Assembly: GCF_009733925.1 (NCBI RefSeq)
Contig: NZ_WOEI01000002.1
Location: 1 to 64,000 of the forward strand
Direction of reading: 5' to 3'
Source: Streptobacillus canis
Lineage (GTDB): Bacteria; Fusobacteriota; Fusobacteriia; Fusobacteriales; Leptotrichiaceae
DNA: 64,000 bases
Below, piece by piece: positions 44,912-54,066 of the stretch; the stretch's first letter is position 1; each line of letters starts with the position of its first letter. The translations under genes were made by a program, and so were the position numbers. The notes beneath the pieces are model-generated. The model was given only the letters and a program-made list of their open reading frames with translations. It made no database searches and was not told where the DNA came from.

Positions 44912-45803
44912 CGTATTATTTAATAGTTATACTTTTAAAGTTGTTGCTATAGGATGTAGTTTACTTGGAATGATAAGTGCAATTATTGGATCTTTTGCTG
45001 TATTAAAAAAAGAAAGCTTATTAGGAGATGGAGTTGCACATTCATCACTTGCAGGTATTTGTATTGCATTTTTATTAACTGGGGAAAAAGAATTACCAAT
45101 ACTATTAATAGGAGCTTTAATAGTAGGGTTAATTTGTGTTTTTCTTATACATTATATAGGGACTAATTCTAAAGTGAAGTTTGATAGTGCAATTGCACTA
45201 ATTTTATCAACTTTTTTTGGATTAGGACTAGTATTATTAACTTTTTTAAAAAGAGTCCCTGGGGCTAAAAAAGCAGGGTTAAGTAATTTCATATTTGGTC
45301 AAGCATCAACATTAGTGGTAAAAGATATATATTTAATTAGTGTTGTTGGAATAATATTATTAATTATAGTTATATTTTTTTGGAAAGAAATAAAAATAAG
45401 TATTTTTGATAGAGATTATGCTAAAACTATTGGTATAAATAGTGATAGATATAGATTGTTAATTTCAGTAATGATAGTAATAAATGTAATTATAGGAATA
45501 CAGATAGCAGGAGTAGTACTTATGACTGCGATGATGGTATCTCCTGTAGTTGCGGCAAAACAATGGAGTAATAAATTAAGTGTAGTGGTAATACTAGCTT
45601 CATTTTTTGGTTCAATTTCTGGATTTATAGGTAGTGTTACATCAAGTTTAAATACTACTTTACCAACAGGACCAGTAATAGTAGTAGTATTATCATTATT
45701 TGTAATTTTTAGTATGCTTTTTTCTGTTAAAAAAGGCTTACTTTATGCATATATTAGAAGATATAACAAGAAAAGAGAATTAAAAAGGAAGTGGGCAAGA
45801 TGA
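44904..45803 (+). CDS. troC: Metal ABC transporter permease 1
   Basis: A 299-residue ABC-3 family permease with eight or nine membrane segments. Family segments such as SLLGDGVAHSSLAGICIAF and GVVLMTAMMVSPVVAAKQW are present. The start overlaps the ATPase gene and the end overlaps the second permease gene by 13 nt. Confidence 0.93.
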   Translation: MFDVLFNSYTFKVVAIGCSLLGMISAIIGSFAVLKKESLLGDGVAHSSLAGICIAFLLTGEKELPILLIGALIVGLICVFLIHYIGTNSKVKFDSAIALILSTFFGLGLVLLTFLKRVPGAKKAGLSNFIFGQASTLVVKDIYLISVVGIILLIIVIFFWKEIKISIFDRDYAKTIGINSDRYRLLISVMIVINVIIGIQIAGVVLMTAMMVSPVVAAKQWSNKLSVVVILASFFGSISGFIGSVTSSLNTTLPTGPVIVVVLSLFVIFSMLFSVKKGLLYAYIRRYNKKRELKRKWAR

Positions 45804-46648
45804 GTTCAAGTTTTATAATACTTACAGTAGCAATATTAACAGCAATTTCTTGTTCAGTTCTAGGAGTATTCTTAGTTCTTAAAAATATGAGTATGCTTAC
45901 AGATGCGATAAGTCATACTATATTATTAGGTATAGTAATTTCATTTTTTATAGTAAAAAAATTAGATTCTCCATTACTTATAATTGGAGCATCTTTAATT
46001 GGATTAGTTACGGTATATTTAGTTGAATTGATAACTAGTTCTAGATTAGTGAAGGAAGATGCAGCCATAGGAGTTGTACTGTCTTTCTTGTTTTCTATAG
46101 CTGTTTTGTTAATATCAAAATATACAGCTAATATACATTTAGATATAGATGCAGTTTTATTAGGAGAGATTGCTTTTGCTCCTTTTTATACTATGGATAT
46201 ATTCGGCCTAACTATATCTAAAGGTATAGTTTATGGTCTAGTTATCAGTATTATTAATATATCGTTTGTAGTTCTATTTTTTAAAGAATTAAAAATATCT
46301 ACTTTTGACAGGGCTTTAGCGTTTTCTTTAGGGCTATATCCTACTTTAGTTCATTATATCTTAATGACTTTAGTATCTACGACATCAGTAATAGCATTTG
46401 AGTCAGTAGGAGCGATGCTTTTAATTTCATTTATGATAGGACCGCCAGTTGCAGCATATTTAATTTCAAAAAGTATTAAAACAATGATAGTAATTAGTAT
46501 AATAATAGGAGTATTTTCTTCTATTGTTGGATATTATAGTGCTATATATTTAGATGTTTCTATAGCAGGTATGATAGCAGTAGTAATAGGAATAGTATTC
46601 TTAATAATATTTATGTTTAGAAAAATTACTAATAAATATTTGATGTAA
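45791..46648 (+). CDS. troD: Metal ABC transporter permease 2
   Basis: A 285-residue ABC-3 family permease, paralogous to the preceding one (MSMLTDAISHTILLGIV, GAMLLISFMIGPPVAAYL). Two different permeases are typical of Tro/Mts manganese systems, which form a heterodimeric channel. Last gene of the operon. Confidence 0.93.
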   Translation: MGKMSSSFIILTVAILTAISCSVLGVFLVLKNMSMLTDAISHTILLGIVISFFIVKKLDSPLLIIGASLIGLVTVYLVELITSSRLVKEDAAIGVVLSFLFSIAVLLISKYTANIHLDIDAVLLGEIAFAPFYTMDIFGLTISKGIVYGLVISIINISFVVLFFKELKISTFDRALAFSLGLYPTLVHYILMTLVSTTSVIAFESVGAMLLISFMIGPPVAAYLISKSIKTMIVISIIIGVFSSIVGYYSAIYLDVSIAGMIAVVIGIVFLIIFMFRKITNKYLM

Positions 46649-46671
46649 AATCCTCGAAAGAGGATTTTTTC
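46647..46671 (+). terminator. Terminator of the metal ABC operon
   Basis: AAAATCCTC-GAAA-GAGGATTTTTT, with a stable GNRA-type loop. Confidence 0.88.
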
Positions 46672-46763
46672 TATTTGGAATTAAATTTTAGATAAGAATA
46701 AAAAAGATATGAATTATTATTATAATATTAACATTTTTTTAAAAATTATAAAATTAATTTTAT

Positions 46764-46792
46764 TTGTATATATTTATTAAATATGATATATT
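46764..46792 (+). promoter_or_regulatory. Promoter of the peptidase/hydrolase pair
   Basis: TTGTAT at 46764-46769 and TATATT at 46787-46792 are 17 bp apart. The RBS AGGAGG follows. Confidence 0.5.
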
Positions 46793-46813
46793 TATCTAAA
46801 AGGAGGTTGATTT

Positions 46814-47545
46814 ATGAGATATTATTTAACAAGTGCTGCTATAAATTTTGAGGATAGGTTATTAATAAAAGAAAACGGATTTATTGATGATCTTAAATCT
46901 AATTTAAAAAATCCATGTTCATTTCTTTTTGTTGCAAATAATCCTGAAAATATAGAGATGACTGAAAAATATGCTGGTGAATTAAAAAATGCATTAGAAA
47001 TTGAAGGAATAAGAGTAAATGTATTTAATATTTTAGATAATAGAAATAAAGAAAAGGTAGAAGAGTTAGTTCTTGGAGCAGATTTAATATTTTTAGCTGG
47101 AGGACATGTTCCTACTCAAAATAAGTTTTTCCATGATATTAGTTTAAAATTGTATATAGATAAGTATGAAGGTGTATTAATGAGTTGTAGTGCAGGGAGT
47201 ATGAATAGTGCAACTAAAGTATATTCAATACCTGAACATGATGGGGAAGTTATAGATAAGAAATATGATAGAAATCTTGTAGGATTAGGAATAACAGATG
47301 TACAAATATTACCACATTTTCAATTTTTAAAAGAAGAGAAAGTAGATGGATATAAAATGATAGAGGATATTGCTAAAAGTGATAGTATGGGTAAAATTTT
47401 TTATTGTCTTGATGATGGAAGCTATGTATTAGGAATTAGAAATAAAGGTGAAGTTATTAGAGGTGAGGCATATATTTTATCTGATGGGAATTTAAAGAAG
47501 ATTTGTAATTTAGATGAAGAATATTTAGTGAAAGGGGAATTATGA
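46814..47545 (+). CDS. Peptidase family S51-like protein (dipeptidase E type)
   Basis: A 243-residue protein of the class I amidotransferase-like fold. The nucleophile elbow MSCSAGSM places Ser126 as the catalytic serine, and AGGHVPTQN is the preceding glycine-rich turn. Family members cleave Asp-X dipeptides or cyanophycin-like substrates. There is no signal peptide. The stop overlaps the next ATG by 4 nt, so the two are probably translated together. Confidence 0.75.
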   Translation: MRYYLTSAAINFEDRLLIKENGFIDDLKSNLKNPCSFLFVANNPENIEMTEKYAGELKNALEIEGIRVNVFNILDNRNKEKVEELVLGADLIFLAGGHVPTQNKFFHDISLKLYIDKYEGVLMSCSAGSMNSATKVYSIPEHDGEVIDKKYDRNLVGLGITDVQILPHFQFLKEEKVDGYKMIEDIAKSDSMGKIFYCLDDGSYVLGIRNKGEVIRGEAYILSDGNLKKICNLDEEYLVKGEL

Positions 47546-48603
47546 TATTAGAATATTTAAAATGGAGGGGAGATTTAGAATTTAAGTCAGATAAATTTAA
47601 TAAAATAGATGCATTAATTTTAGCAAGAGTTTCATATATATATTTTGAAGGAATAATTAAAAAGAATGAAACTAAAGTATTGAAAGAAGCTATGAATGAA
47701 TTTTTAGAATCAGAAGATAGAGAACAAAGAACTATATGGCCATATGATATAGATTTAGCTAAGGCTCTTATAAAATCTAAAAGATATTCAAATTTAATAT
47801 TAAGTGATTATGTAAATAATGTTGATAATGATGAAGAAAAGCAGTTTTCAGCTATGGTAATAACCTTGCCTGATAATGTTAGATATGTATCATTTAGAGG
47901 GACAGATGATACTGTAGTAGGATGGAAAGAGGATTTTAATATGAGTTTTACAAATAAAGTTCCAGCTCAAATTGAATCTGTGAGTTATTTAAAGAAAGTA
48001 CTTGAAAAATATGATGATAAAGTAATAATAGGAGGACATTCTAAAGGTGGTAATCTTGCAATATATTCATCTATATTTATAGAAGATGAATATAAGAAGA
48101 GGATTTTAAGAATATATAATTTTGATGGACCTGGATTTAATAATGAAATATTAGAAGATCAAAGATATGAAATGATACTTTCTAAAATAGAGACATATAT
48201 ACCTAAAGCATCAGTAGTTGGCTTATTTTTAGAAAGAAAGGAAAAGGTTAAAATAGTTGGAAGTTCTCAAAAATTAATTATGCAACATGATGTATATTCT
48301 TGGAATATTTTAGGTAAAGACTTTATTTATGAAAAGAATTTAACAGTAGATAGTAAGGTATTAAGTAAGAGTGTTACAAGTTGGCTTGAAACTGTTGAAG
48401 AAGAGCAAAGAAAAGAATTTGTAGATTTATTATTTACATCTATTTCAGGGATAAATCTAAATATGAAAGAAATAGTTACAAGTTGGCAATCTACAGGTCA
48501 AGTATTACTTAAAACTATAAAAGAACCTGTATTAAGAGATATGTTATTTAAAACATTAGGTATAATTTATGAAGAGTATAAGAAGGAAATGTTTAAAAAG
48601 TAA
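47542..48603 (+). CDS. DUF2974 (Mbeg1-like) alpha/beta hydrolase
   Basis: A 353-residue lipase-like protein. The nucleophile elbow GGHSKGGNLAIY puts Ser167 in the catalytic position, and VSFRGTDDTVVGWKEDF is the characteristic DUF2974 stretch. The substrate is unknown. It is coupled by a 4-nt overlap to the S51 gene. No terminator hairpin is evident after it. Confidence 0.8.
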   Translation: MILEYLKWRGDLEFKSDKFNKIDALILARVSYIYFEGIIKKNETKVLKEAMNEFLESEDREQRTIWPYDIDLAKALIKSKRYSNLILSDYVNNVDNDEEKQFSAMVITLPDNVRYVSFRGTDDTVVGWKEDFNMSFTNKVPAQIESVSYLKKVLEKYDDKVIIGGHSKGGNLAIYSSIFIEDEYKKRILRIYNFDGPGFNNEILEDQRYEMILSKIETYIPKASVVGLFLERKEKVKIVGSSQKLIMQHDVYSWNILGKDFIYEKNLTVDSKVLSKSVTSWLETVEEEQRKEFVDLLFTSISGINLNMKEIVTSWQSTGQVLLKTIKEPVLRDMLFKTLGIIYEEYKKEMFKK

Positions 48604-48719
48604 TAATATAGTGTTATTTTTAGTAAATTATTTATGATAAAATATTATTTATTAGTTTACAAATTTCAATTAAAATGTTAGAATTAAGGTAAATTAGATC
48701 TTAGAAAGAGTTGATGCTT

Positions 48720-49310
48720 ATGAAAAAAGCTTTTTTATTATTTTCTTTAGGGCTTACATTAACAAGTTTTGCTAGCGGACATAAATATGAAGCACCTAAA
48801 TTTGAAAAATCAGTTACATATGCTACATGTAACAATAGTGAAAATTTACCATTAGAAATGGTGTTAGGAAAATCAAATGGAAAGGATCTTGCATATATTA
48901 AAAAGTATGGTAGAATTTTCTTGGAAGAAACATCTACTGGCTATATTGGTGAAAACAATAATTTTGAAATTATAAAAAATGATGATGGTACTTTAACTGT
49001 TAAAACTAATGTTTTAATGATAGATGTTAATTATATTTCGCCTAAGGAAGCACCAGAAAAAAATACTTTCTATCATTCTTATGGAGGTTATTTACACTCT
49101 CATATATATCCTAAATTGGATAAGGGATTAATTGAAATTGCAAACGTTGATTATGAAGTTAAACAAGGTCAATCAAAAAATTTATATAGAGAAAAAAATG
49201 ATAAATTTTCTGTATTATTTATACCAACTATGAAATATGGAAATAAACAAGATTTGATACCTGGATTAGTAGAATTAAAATTTAATACAAAATTATGTCA
49301 AATAAAATAA
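48720..49310 (+). CDS. Secreted protein of unknown function
   Basis: A 196-residue protein with a clear signal peptide (MKKAFLLFSLGLTLTSFASG). Two cysteines, in YATCNNS near the mature N-terminus and in LCQIK at the end, could form a disulfide. I recognise no domain. Upstream in-frame TTG (48711) and ATG (48714) codons are too near the AGAAAGAG ribosome site, so the ATG at 48720 is preferred. Confidence 0.65.
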   Translation: MKKAFLLFSLGLTLTSFASGHKYEAPKFEKSVTYATCNNSENLPLEMVLGKSNGKDLAYIKKYGRIFLEETSTGYIGENNNFEIIKNDDGTLTVKTNVLMIDVNYISPKEAPEKNTFYHSYGGYLHSHIYPKLDKGLIEIANVDYEVKQGQSKNLYREKNDKFSVLFIPTMKYGNKQDLIPGLVELKFNTKLCQIK

Positions 49311-49317
49311 AAAAGTT

Positions 49318-49343
49318 AAAAAGGAGCCAATTGGCTCCTTTTT
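49318..49343. terminator. Bidirectional terminator between convergent genes
   Basis: A perfect palindrome centred on AATT, with GGAGCC/GGCTCC arms and A and T runs at its ends, serves both the secreted-protein gene and the dehydrogenase gene. Confidence 0.9.
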
Positions 49344-49345
49344 GG

Positions 49346-50338
49346 TTATAATTTATTCTTACAATCTCCTGTTGTAATGAATTCTTGTAAATTTTCATAA
49401 GTTGTTTCTATCATATTAGTTACTGCTTCATCAGTGAATGAACCTAAATGAGGAGTTAATAATACTTTTGGATAAAGATTTGTTAATTCTTCAAATAGTT
49501 CGTTTGGAATAGTTTTTCCTGTAAAGTCTTTAAAGAATAATTCAGATTCATTTTCTAAAGTATCTATACCTGCTCCAGCAAGTTTACCTGATTTAATACC
49601 GTCTATGATGGCTTGAGTAGACATAGTTTCACCACGTCCAGTATTAATTAAGATAGAATTATTTTTCATTTTTTCTACGAATTCTTTAGTTACAAGTTTT
49701 CCATTTTCTTTAATAAATGGAACATGTAATGAGATTATATCGCTTTCTTTAATTAAAGTTTCTAAATCTACTTGAGTTACTGTATCTTCTATATCTTCTT
49801 TTTTAAATACGTCAAATCCTAATACATTTGCTCCTAAACCTTTGAATAATTTAGCTGCTGTAAATCCTATTTTACCAAGACCTATTATTCCTACTGTACA
49901 GTTTCTGATTTCTCTAGAGAACATACTTGATGTTACTCTGAAATCTTTATTACCACAGTTTGAAGTCATTAATGCAGTGTTTCTTAATAACATCATTGCA
50001 AGAGTAACTGCAAGTTCAGCTATAGCATTAGGAGAATAAAATGGAACATAAGCCATTTGCATTCCTAATTCTTTAGCATAATTGATATCTATGTGGTTAA
50101 CTCCAACTGTTCTAGTTAAAACATATTTAACACCACACTCTTTATAAATATCAAGATTTTCTTTGTTCGCCCAACAATTACCTCTTAAGATTACTGCATC
50201 ATAACCTTTAGCCATTTCAGCAGTTTCTTTAGTATTAAGATATTCAGGTATACATGTAATTTCAAAATTAAATTTTTCATTTAATTCATGGAAGAACTTT
50301 TCTTCAACGTCTCTTACACCATAACATAAAACTTTCAT
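49346..50338 (-). CDS. ldhA: D-2-hydroxyacid dehydrogenase, probably D-lactate dehydrogenase
   Basis: A 330-residue NAD-dependent dehydrogenase. It shows the nucleotide motif GIIGLGKIG, the catalytic Arg in NTGRGE, the Glu region in [10 protein letters not shown] and the His in TPHLG. The pattern fits D-lactate dehydrogenases, which reduce pyruvate and regenerate NAD in fermentation, though hydroxyisocaproate-type relatives look alike. It lies 17 nt downstream of the AEC carrier gene, suggesting coupled acid production and export. Confidence 0.85.
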   Translation of the reverse strand: MKVLCYGVRDVEEKFFHELNEKFNFEITCIPEYLNTKETAEMAKGYDAVILRGNCWANKENLDIYKECGVKYVLTRTVGVNHIDINYAKELGMQMAYVPFYSPNAIAELAVTLAMMLLRNTALMTSNCGNKDFRVTSSMFSREIRNCTVGIIGLGKIGFTAAKLFKGLGANVLGFDVFKKEDIEDTVTQVDLETLIKESDIISLHVPFIKENGKLVTKEFVEKMKNNSILINTGRGETMSTQAIIDGIKSGKLAGAGIDTLENESELFFKDFTGKTIPNELFEELTNLYPKVLLTPHLGSFTDEAVTNMIETTYENLQEFITTGDCKNKL

Positions 50339-50355
50339 TTAATTCCTTCTTTCTA

Positions 50356-51417
50356 TTATATTATCCCAGCTGCGTGTGTAGCTGCAAGAATTAATATCCA
50401 TAAGATTATTGCGAAAATTGCAAATACTGTATTTACTAATGAAATATTAGATGAAAGCACTGCTTCTTTTTCAAATTTAATTGCATAAGCAACGGCTACT
50501 GTAGCAGGTGGTGTTGCAAGCATTATAATAATAGCTGCAATAGCTTCATAAGTAAATGTGATTCCAAATTTGTTTAATACTACTAAAATTACAAAGAATA
50601 ATGCAGGTATTAATAATAATTTGTTAAATGCATAAACTAATGTTAATTTTTCTTTTAATGCTTCTTTTAATGATATTTGAGCTAAAGTCATACCTATTGC
50701 AAGCCATGCAAGTGGTGATGATAATGTAGCTAAATAATTTATACCATTGAATAACCAAGGTAAAGTTTTGTCTATTCTAAAAATAGAAATACTTTTTGCA
50801 ATCATTTCTCCAGTTTTTGCATCTTTAACCATGATGCTTGTTTGTGGCATTGCTGATTGGAATATCCATAAAAATAATCCTAAAAAAGTTGCAATTATGA
50901 TAGGGTTAGCAAAAATTTGTTTTAAGTTTTTCTTATCAAATTTTGCGCCACTCATAACTATTAGAGCGTAAGAATAAAGAAATACTCTATAAGCTATATT
51001 GAATACATTAGCATAAAGAGTTCCTTCGTTACCAAATAATCCATTAATTATAGGGATCCCAAAGAAAGTAGTAGATCCAAAAGCTGTTAATACAACTAAA
51101 GCATCTTTTAAATCTCCTTTTTTGTTTGCATATAATGCTTTACCAATTAAGATTAATAAAATATATGCTACAAAACCAAATACTAACACATTAATTCCTG
51201 TAGTATAAGTTTTCTCGCTGATATCTGCTAAGAAAGCTTTGAAAGCTAATGCAGGTAATGCAGCACTTAGTAAAATTGAACTTAATACTTTTGAAGCATG
51301 TTCATTTACTATTTGTTTTTTTCTTAAATAATACCCTAAAAGTATTATAAAAATTGTTGAAAAGATAGCTGATAAAAATTTATCGTTTAAGACTACCTTT
51401 AAGTTTTCTAATAACAT
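50356..51417 (-). CDS. AEC-family organic-acid transporter
   Basis: A 353-residue membrane protein with about ten helices in two halves, typical of the auxin efflux carrier family, whose bacterial members carry malate, lactate and other acids. It starts with MLLENLKVVLNDKFLSAIF and has the conserved tail MLATPPATVAVAYA. The RBS is GGAGG. It is first in a two-gene unit with D-lactate dehydrogenase, so lactate or malate is a fair guess for the cargo. Confidence 0.85.
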   Translation of the reverse strand: MLLENLKVVLNDKFLSAIFSTIFIILLGYYLRKKQIVNEHASKVLSSILLSAALPALAFKAFLADISEKTYTTGINVLVFGFVAYILLILIGKALYANKKGDLKDALVVLTAFGSTTFFGIPIINGLFGNEGTLYANVFNIAYRVFLYSYALIVMSGAKFDKKNLKQIFANPIIIATFLGLFLWIFQSAMPQTSIMVKDAKTGEMIAKSISIFRIDKTLPWLFNGINYLATLSSPLAWLAIGMTLAQISLKEALKEKLTLVYAFNKLLLIPALFFVILVVLNKFGITFTYEAIAAIIIMLATPPATVAVAYAIKFEKEAVLSSNISLVNTVFAIFAIILWILILAATHAAGII

Positions 51418-51464
51418 TTTTTACCTCCAAGTTTTGTTTTAAAGATTTATTTTATCATAATAAA

Positions 51465-51493
51465 TTGTAAAAATCAAGTAGAAATGGTATAAT
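51465..51493 (+). promoter_or_regulatory. Promoter of the chromate-transporter pair
   Basis: TTGTAA at 51465-51470 and TATAAT at 51488-51493 are 17 bp apart. Confidence 0.6.
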
Positions 51494-51508
51494 GTTATAG
51501 GTGATAAG

Positions 51509-52060
51509 ATGGAAAAGAAAATTAGTTTTTTAAAATTATTCACAAGTCTATTTATTATTAATTCCATAACATTTGGAGGAGGATATACGATTATACCGAT
51601 AATAAAAGATGAGTTTGTTGAAAAAAATAATGCGATTACTGAAGAAGAAATGATTAAAATAGTAACACTTGCACAATCTATACCGGGAGTAATGACAATA
51701 TCAACTTCATTTTTAGTAGGTTATTACACTAAAGGTTTTTTAGGTGCAATTGTAGCTGTTGCAGCTTCTATATTACCATGTATAATAGTGATATCTTTAA
51801 TTGCGTTTAGTTATAGTAAAGTTATAGAAAAAATATATATACAAAAGGCGTTGAAAGGTATTAGTGGAGCTATTATTGCAATGTTGTTTTATACTTTATA
51901 TAACATGTTTGTTAAACAATTAAATACAAAGAAAAAAGTTTTTTATGTAAGTATTAATATATTAGTGTTAATATTATCTTTAATATTTAAATTAGAGTTA
52001 GTATATATATTAATAATATGTGCATTTCTTGGTTTGTGGAAGAATAGAGGTGAAATATAA
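51509..52060 (+). CDS. Chromate transporter (CHR family), first half-protein
   Basis: A 183-residue, six-helix short-chain CHR protein. FGGGYTIIPII near the start and AQSIPGVMTIST are the family motifs. In this family, pairs of short proteins replace the long two-domain ChrA and are thought to work together. The stop shares an A with the next ATG (TAATG), so translation is coupled. The real substrate may be another anion. Confidence 0.85.
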   Translation: MEKKISFLKLFTSLFIINSITFGGGYTIIPIIKDEFVEKNNAITEEEMIKIVTLAQSIPGVMTISTSFLVGYYTKGFLGAIVAVAASILPCIIVISLIAFSYSKVIEKIYIQKALKGISGAIIAMLFYTLYNMFVKQLNTKKKVFYVSINILVLILSLIFKLELVYILIICAFLGLWKNRGEI

Positions 52061-52590
52061 TGTTGTTTAAATTATATTTGGCTTTCTTTAAAATAGGAAT
52101 GTTTGCTTTTGGTGGAGGATATGTAATTTTACCCTTAATAGAAGAGTTTATTGTAAAAAAATATTCGTGGTTAACTAGTGCTACTTTAATAGATATTATT
52201 TCGATATCTCAAGTTACACCTGGACCTATAGCAATTAATGCTGCAACATTTATTGGGATGACTAATAAAGGTATATTAGGTTCAATTATTGCAACTGTGG
52301 GAGTAGTAAGTCCTCAAATTATATTACTTACAATTTTTATAAACTATATAGGATTAGAAAATAAAATGATGATGAAAATGATAGATGGGATTAAGCCAGC
52401 AACTATTTCCCTAATTTTTATTGCTACATTAAATATATTGAAAAAAAGTATGTTTATAGATTGGACTATTTCTTTTAAAGTTGAGTATATTTCCCTAATT
52501 TGTTTTGTAATATCAATAATACTGATAAAATTAAAAATAAAAATGAGGAATATAATTATTGTTTGTGCAATAATTTCATTGTTCTTATAG
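52060..52590 (+). CDS. Chromate transporter (CHR family), second half-protein
   Basis: A 176-residue CHR half. FAFGGGYVILPLIEEF and SQVTPGPIAINAATFIG are the matching motifs. It pairs with the preceding gene. A terminator is not evident before the tRNA promoter. Confidence 0.85.
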   Translation: MLFKLYLAFFKIGMFAFGGGYVILPLIEEFIVKKYSWLTSATLIDIISISQVTPGPIAINAATFIGMTNKGILGSIIATVGVVSPQIILLTIFINYIGLENKMMMKMIDGIKPATISLIFIATLNILKKSMFIDWTISFKVEYISLICFVISIILIKLKIKMRNIIIVCAIISLFL

Positions 52591-52652
52591 AAAGTTCAAA
52601 AACTAGTAAAATCGTAAATTTTAAAAAAATAAAAAAAATTTTCAAAAAACAC

Positions 52653-52681
52653 TTGACTTATTTTTTTGGTTATGGTATTAT
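52653..52681 (+). promoter_or_regulatory. Promoter of the tRNA cluster
   Basis: TTGACT at 52653-52658 and TATTAT at 52676-52681 are 17 bp apart. A perfect 7-bp hairpin, CCTTGTC/GACAAGG (52685-52705), follows in the leader. Confidence 0.75.
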
Positions 52682-52722
52682 AATCCTTGTCAGTAGATGA
52701 CAAGGAAAAACTAAAACGATTT

Positions 52723-52797
52723 GGGCCCTTCGTCTAGTGGTCAGGACATTAGGTTTTCATCCTAAAAACAGGAGTTCGATTCTCCTAGGGCCTACCA
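52723..52797 (+). tRNA. tRNA-Glu (anticodon TTC)
   Basis: A cloverleaf with anticodon loop TTTTCAT, T-arm GTTCGAT and encoded CCA. The acceptor has one G-T closing pair. Confidence 0.95.
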
Positions 52798-52816
52798 AAT
52801 TAGTTTAGTTATAAAT

Positions 52817-52892
52817 GGTCGCATAGCTCAGTTGGGAGAGCACCTGCCTTACAAGCAGGGGGTCACTGGTTCGAGCCCAGTTGTGACCACCA
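52817..52892 (+). tRNA. tRNA-Val (anticodon TAC)
   Basis: Acceptor GGTCGCA/TGTGACC, anticodon loop CTTACAA, T-arm GGTTCGAGCC, CCA encoded. Confidence 0.95.
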
Positions 52893-52897
52893 TTTAT

Positions 52898-52974
52898 GGA
52901 GGTGTAGCTCAGTTGGTTAGAGTGCTTGCCTGTCACGCAAGATGTCGCGAGTTCGAGTCTCGTCACTTCCGCCA
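52898..52974 (+). tRNA. tRNA-Asp (anticodon GTC)
   Basis: Acceptor GGAGGTG/CACTTCC, anticodon loop CTGTCAC, discriminator G and encoded CCA. Confidence 0.95.
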
Positions 52975-53002
52975 TTTTTTTTTGAAAACAATTTATATAT
53001 TT

Positions 53003-53078
53003 GCCGCTTTAGCTCATTAGGTAGAGCAGCTGACTTGTAATCAGCAGGTGATTGGTTCGAATCCGATAAGCGGCACCA
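53003..53078 (+). tRNA. tRNA-Thr (anticodon TGT)
   Basis: Acceptor GCCGCTT/AAGCGGC, anticodon loop CTTGTAA, encoded CCA. Confidence 0.95.
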
Positions 53079-53082
53079 TCGT

Positions 53083-53167
<85 letters not shown>

Positions 53168-53191
53168 TTTTTTTATATTTTAGGAGGAAAG

Positions 53192-53548
53192 ATGGTTAGA
53201 AAATTAAAAGGTGCACAATCAGGTGCAAGTAGCCAATCAGACATAATTAAAAAAGCACAAGCTATGCAAGAAAGAATGTTACAAATTCAAGAAGGATTAA
53301 AAGATTTATTTGTTGAAGAAACAGTTGCAGGAGGATTAGTTACTGTTAAAGCAAATGGACAAAAAGACATAGTAGAAATCAAAATTTCTCAAGACATCAT
53401 AAATGATGCAGCAGAAGAAAAAAATCCAGATGAATTATCAGCTTTAGTATTATCTGCAGTTAATGGTGCAATGAAAAAAGCTGAAGAATTAGCTGAAAGA
53501 GAAATGAGTGTTGTTACTGGTGGAGTAAGCATTCCAGGATTATTTTAA
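53192..53548 (+). CDS. YbaB/EbfC nucleoid-associated protein
   Basis: A 118-residue member of the YbaB family, a small dimer that binds DNA. IIKKAQAMQERMLQIQ and the C-terminal SGGVSIPGLF-like end (TGGVSIPGLF) are typical. A strong RBS (TAGGAGG) precedes the ATG at 53192. The frame is open further upstream, through tRNA genes, which is not coding. It is probably cotranscribed with the tRNAs. Confidence 0.9.
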   Translation: MVRKLKGAQSGASSQSDIIKKAQAMQERMLQIQEGLKDLFVEETVAGGLVTVKANGQKDIVEIKISQDIINDAAEEKNPDELSALVLSAVNGAMKKAEELAEREMSVVTGGVSIPGLF

Positions 53549-53569
53549 ATAAAAAAAGTATAATATTTA

Positions 53570-53595
53570 GACTCGAGTTTCTCGAGTCTTTTTTC
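53570..53595 (+). terminator. Terminator after the YbaB gene
   Basis: GACTCGAG-TTT-CTCGAGTC is followed by TTTTTT. Confidence 0.9.
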
Positions 53596-53651
53596 TTGTA
53601 AAGAATTATCAATTATGATACAATATATTACTAGAGGAGGATTGATAATAT

Positions 53652-54065
53652 ATGAGAAAAAGTAAAATTAATAGTCCAAAAAATGATAAAGTAGAAGAAG
53701 TTATAGATAAAAATGAGTCTTTTAAAACTAAATTAATACTATTAATTTCTTTTGTTTTACCATTCTTTGGTCCGTATATAATTTATTTTAGTAGAGCAAA
53801 TCTTCCGAAGAGAACCAAATTTATACTTGTACAGATTTTAAATAAAGCATTTACAATGACGCTAGTATATCTTGTTTTAATGATGGTTTCTAAAAACTTA
53901 TTATTAAAAAATGGAGATCCTGCGATGTTTCAAAAGATATGGACTTTCATGTTCTTTTTATTTGTAAGCTCTATGGTGATACAAGCTGTTAAATCTGTTC
54001 AATGGTTAAAAGGATATGATGTTAAATACAAATATATATTGAAGCTGTTTAAGGAGGAATATTAA
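53652..54065 (+). CDS. Hypothetical inner-membrane protein
   Basis: A 137-residue protein with a polar N-terminus and about three hydrophobic segments (LILLISFVLPFFGPYIIYF, then MTLVYLVLMMVS, then WTFMFFLFVSSMVI). The family is unknown. The RBS is AGAGGAGG. It ends 1 nt before valS, which uses an RBS inside its last codons, so the two are likely cotranscribed. Confidence 0.65.
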   Translation: MRKSKINSPKNDKVEEVIDKNESFKTKLILLISFVLPFFGPYIIYFSRANLPKRTKFILVQILNKAFTMTLVYLVLMMVSKNLLLKNGDPAMFQKIWTFMFFLFVSSMVIQAVKSVQWLKGYDVKYKYILKLFKEEY

Positions 54066-54066
54066 T

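Noticed and set aside
52500..52700. 66-codon frame after the second chromate-transporter gene
   Set aside because: It overlaps that gene out of frame and runs through the tRNA promoter.
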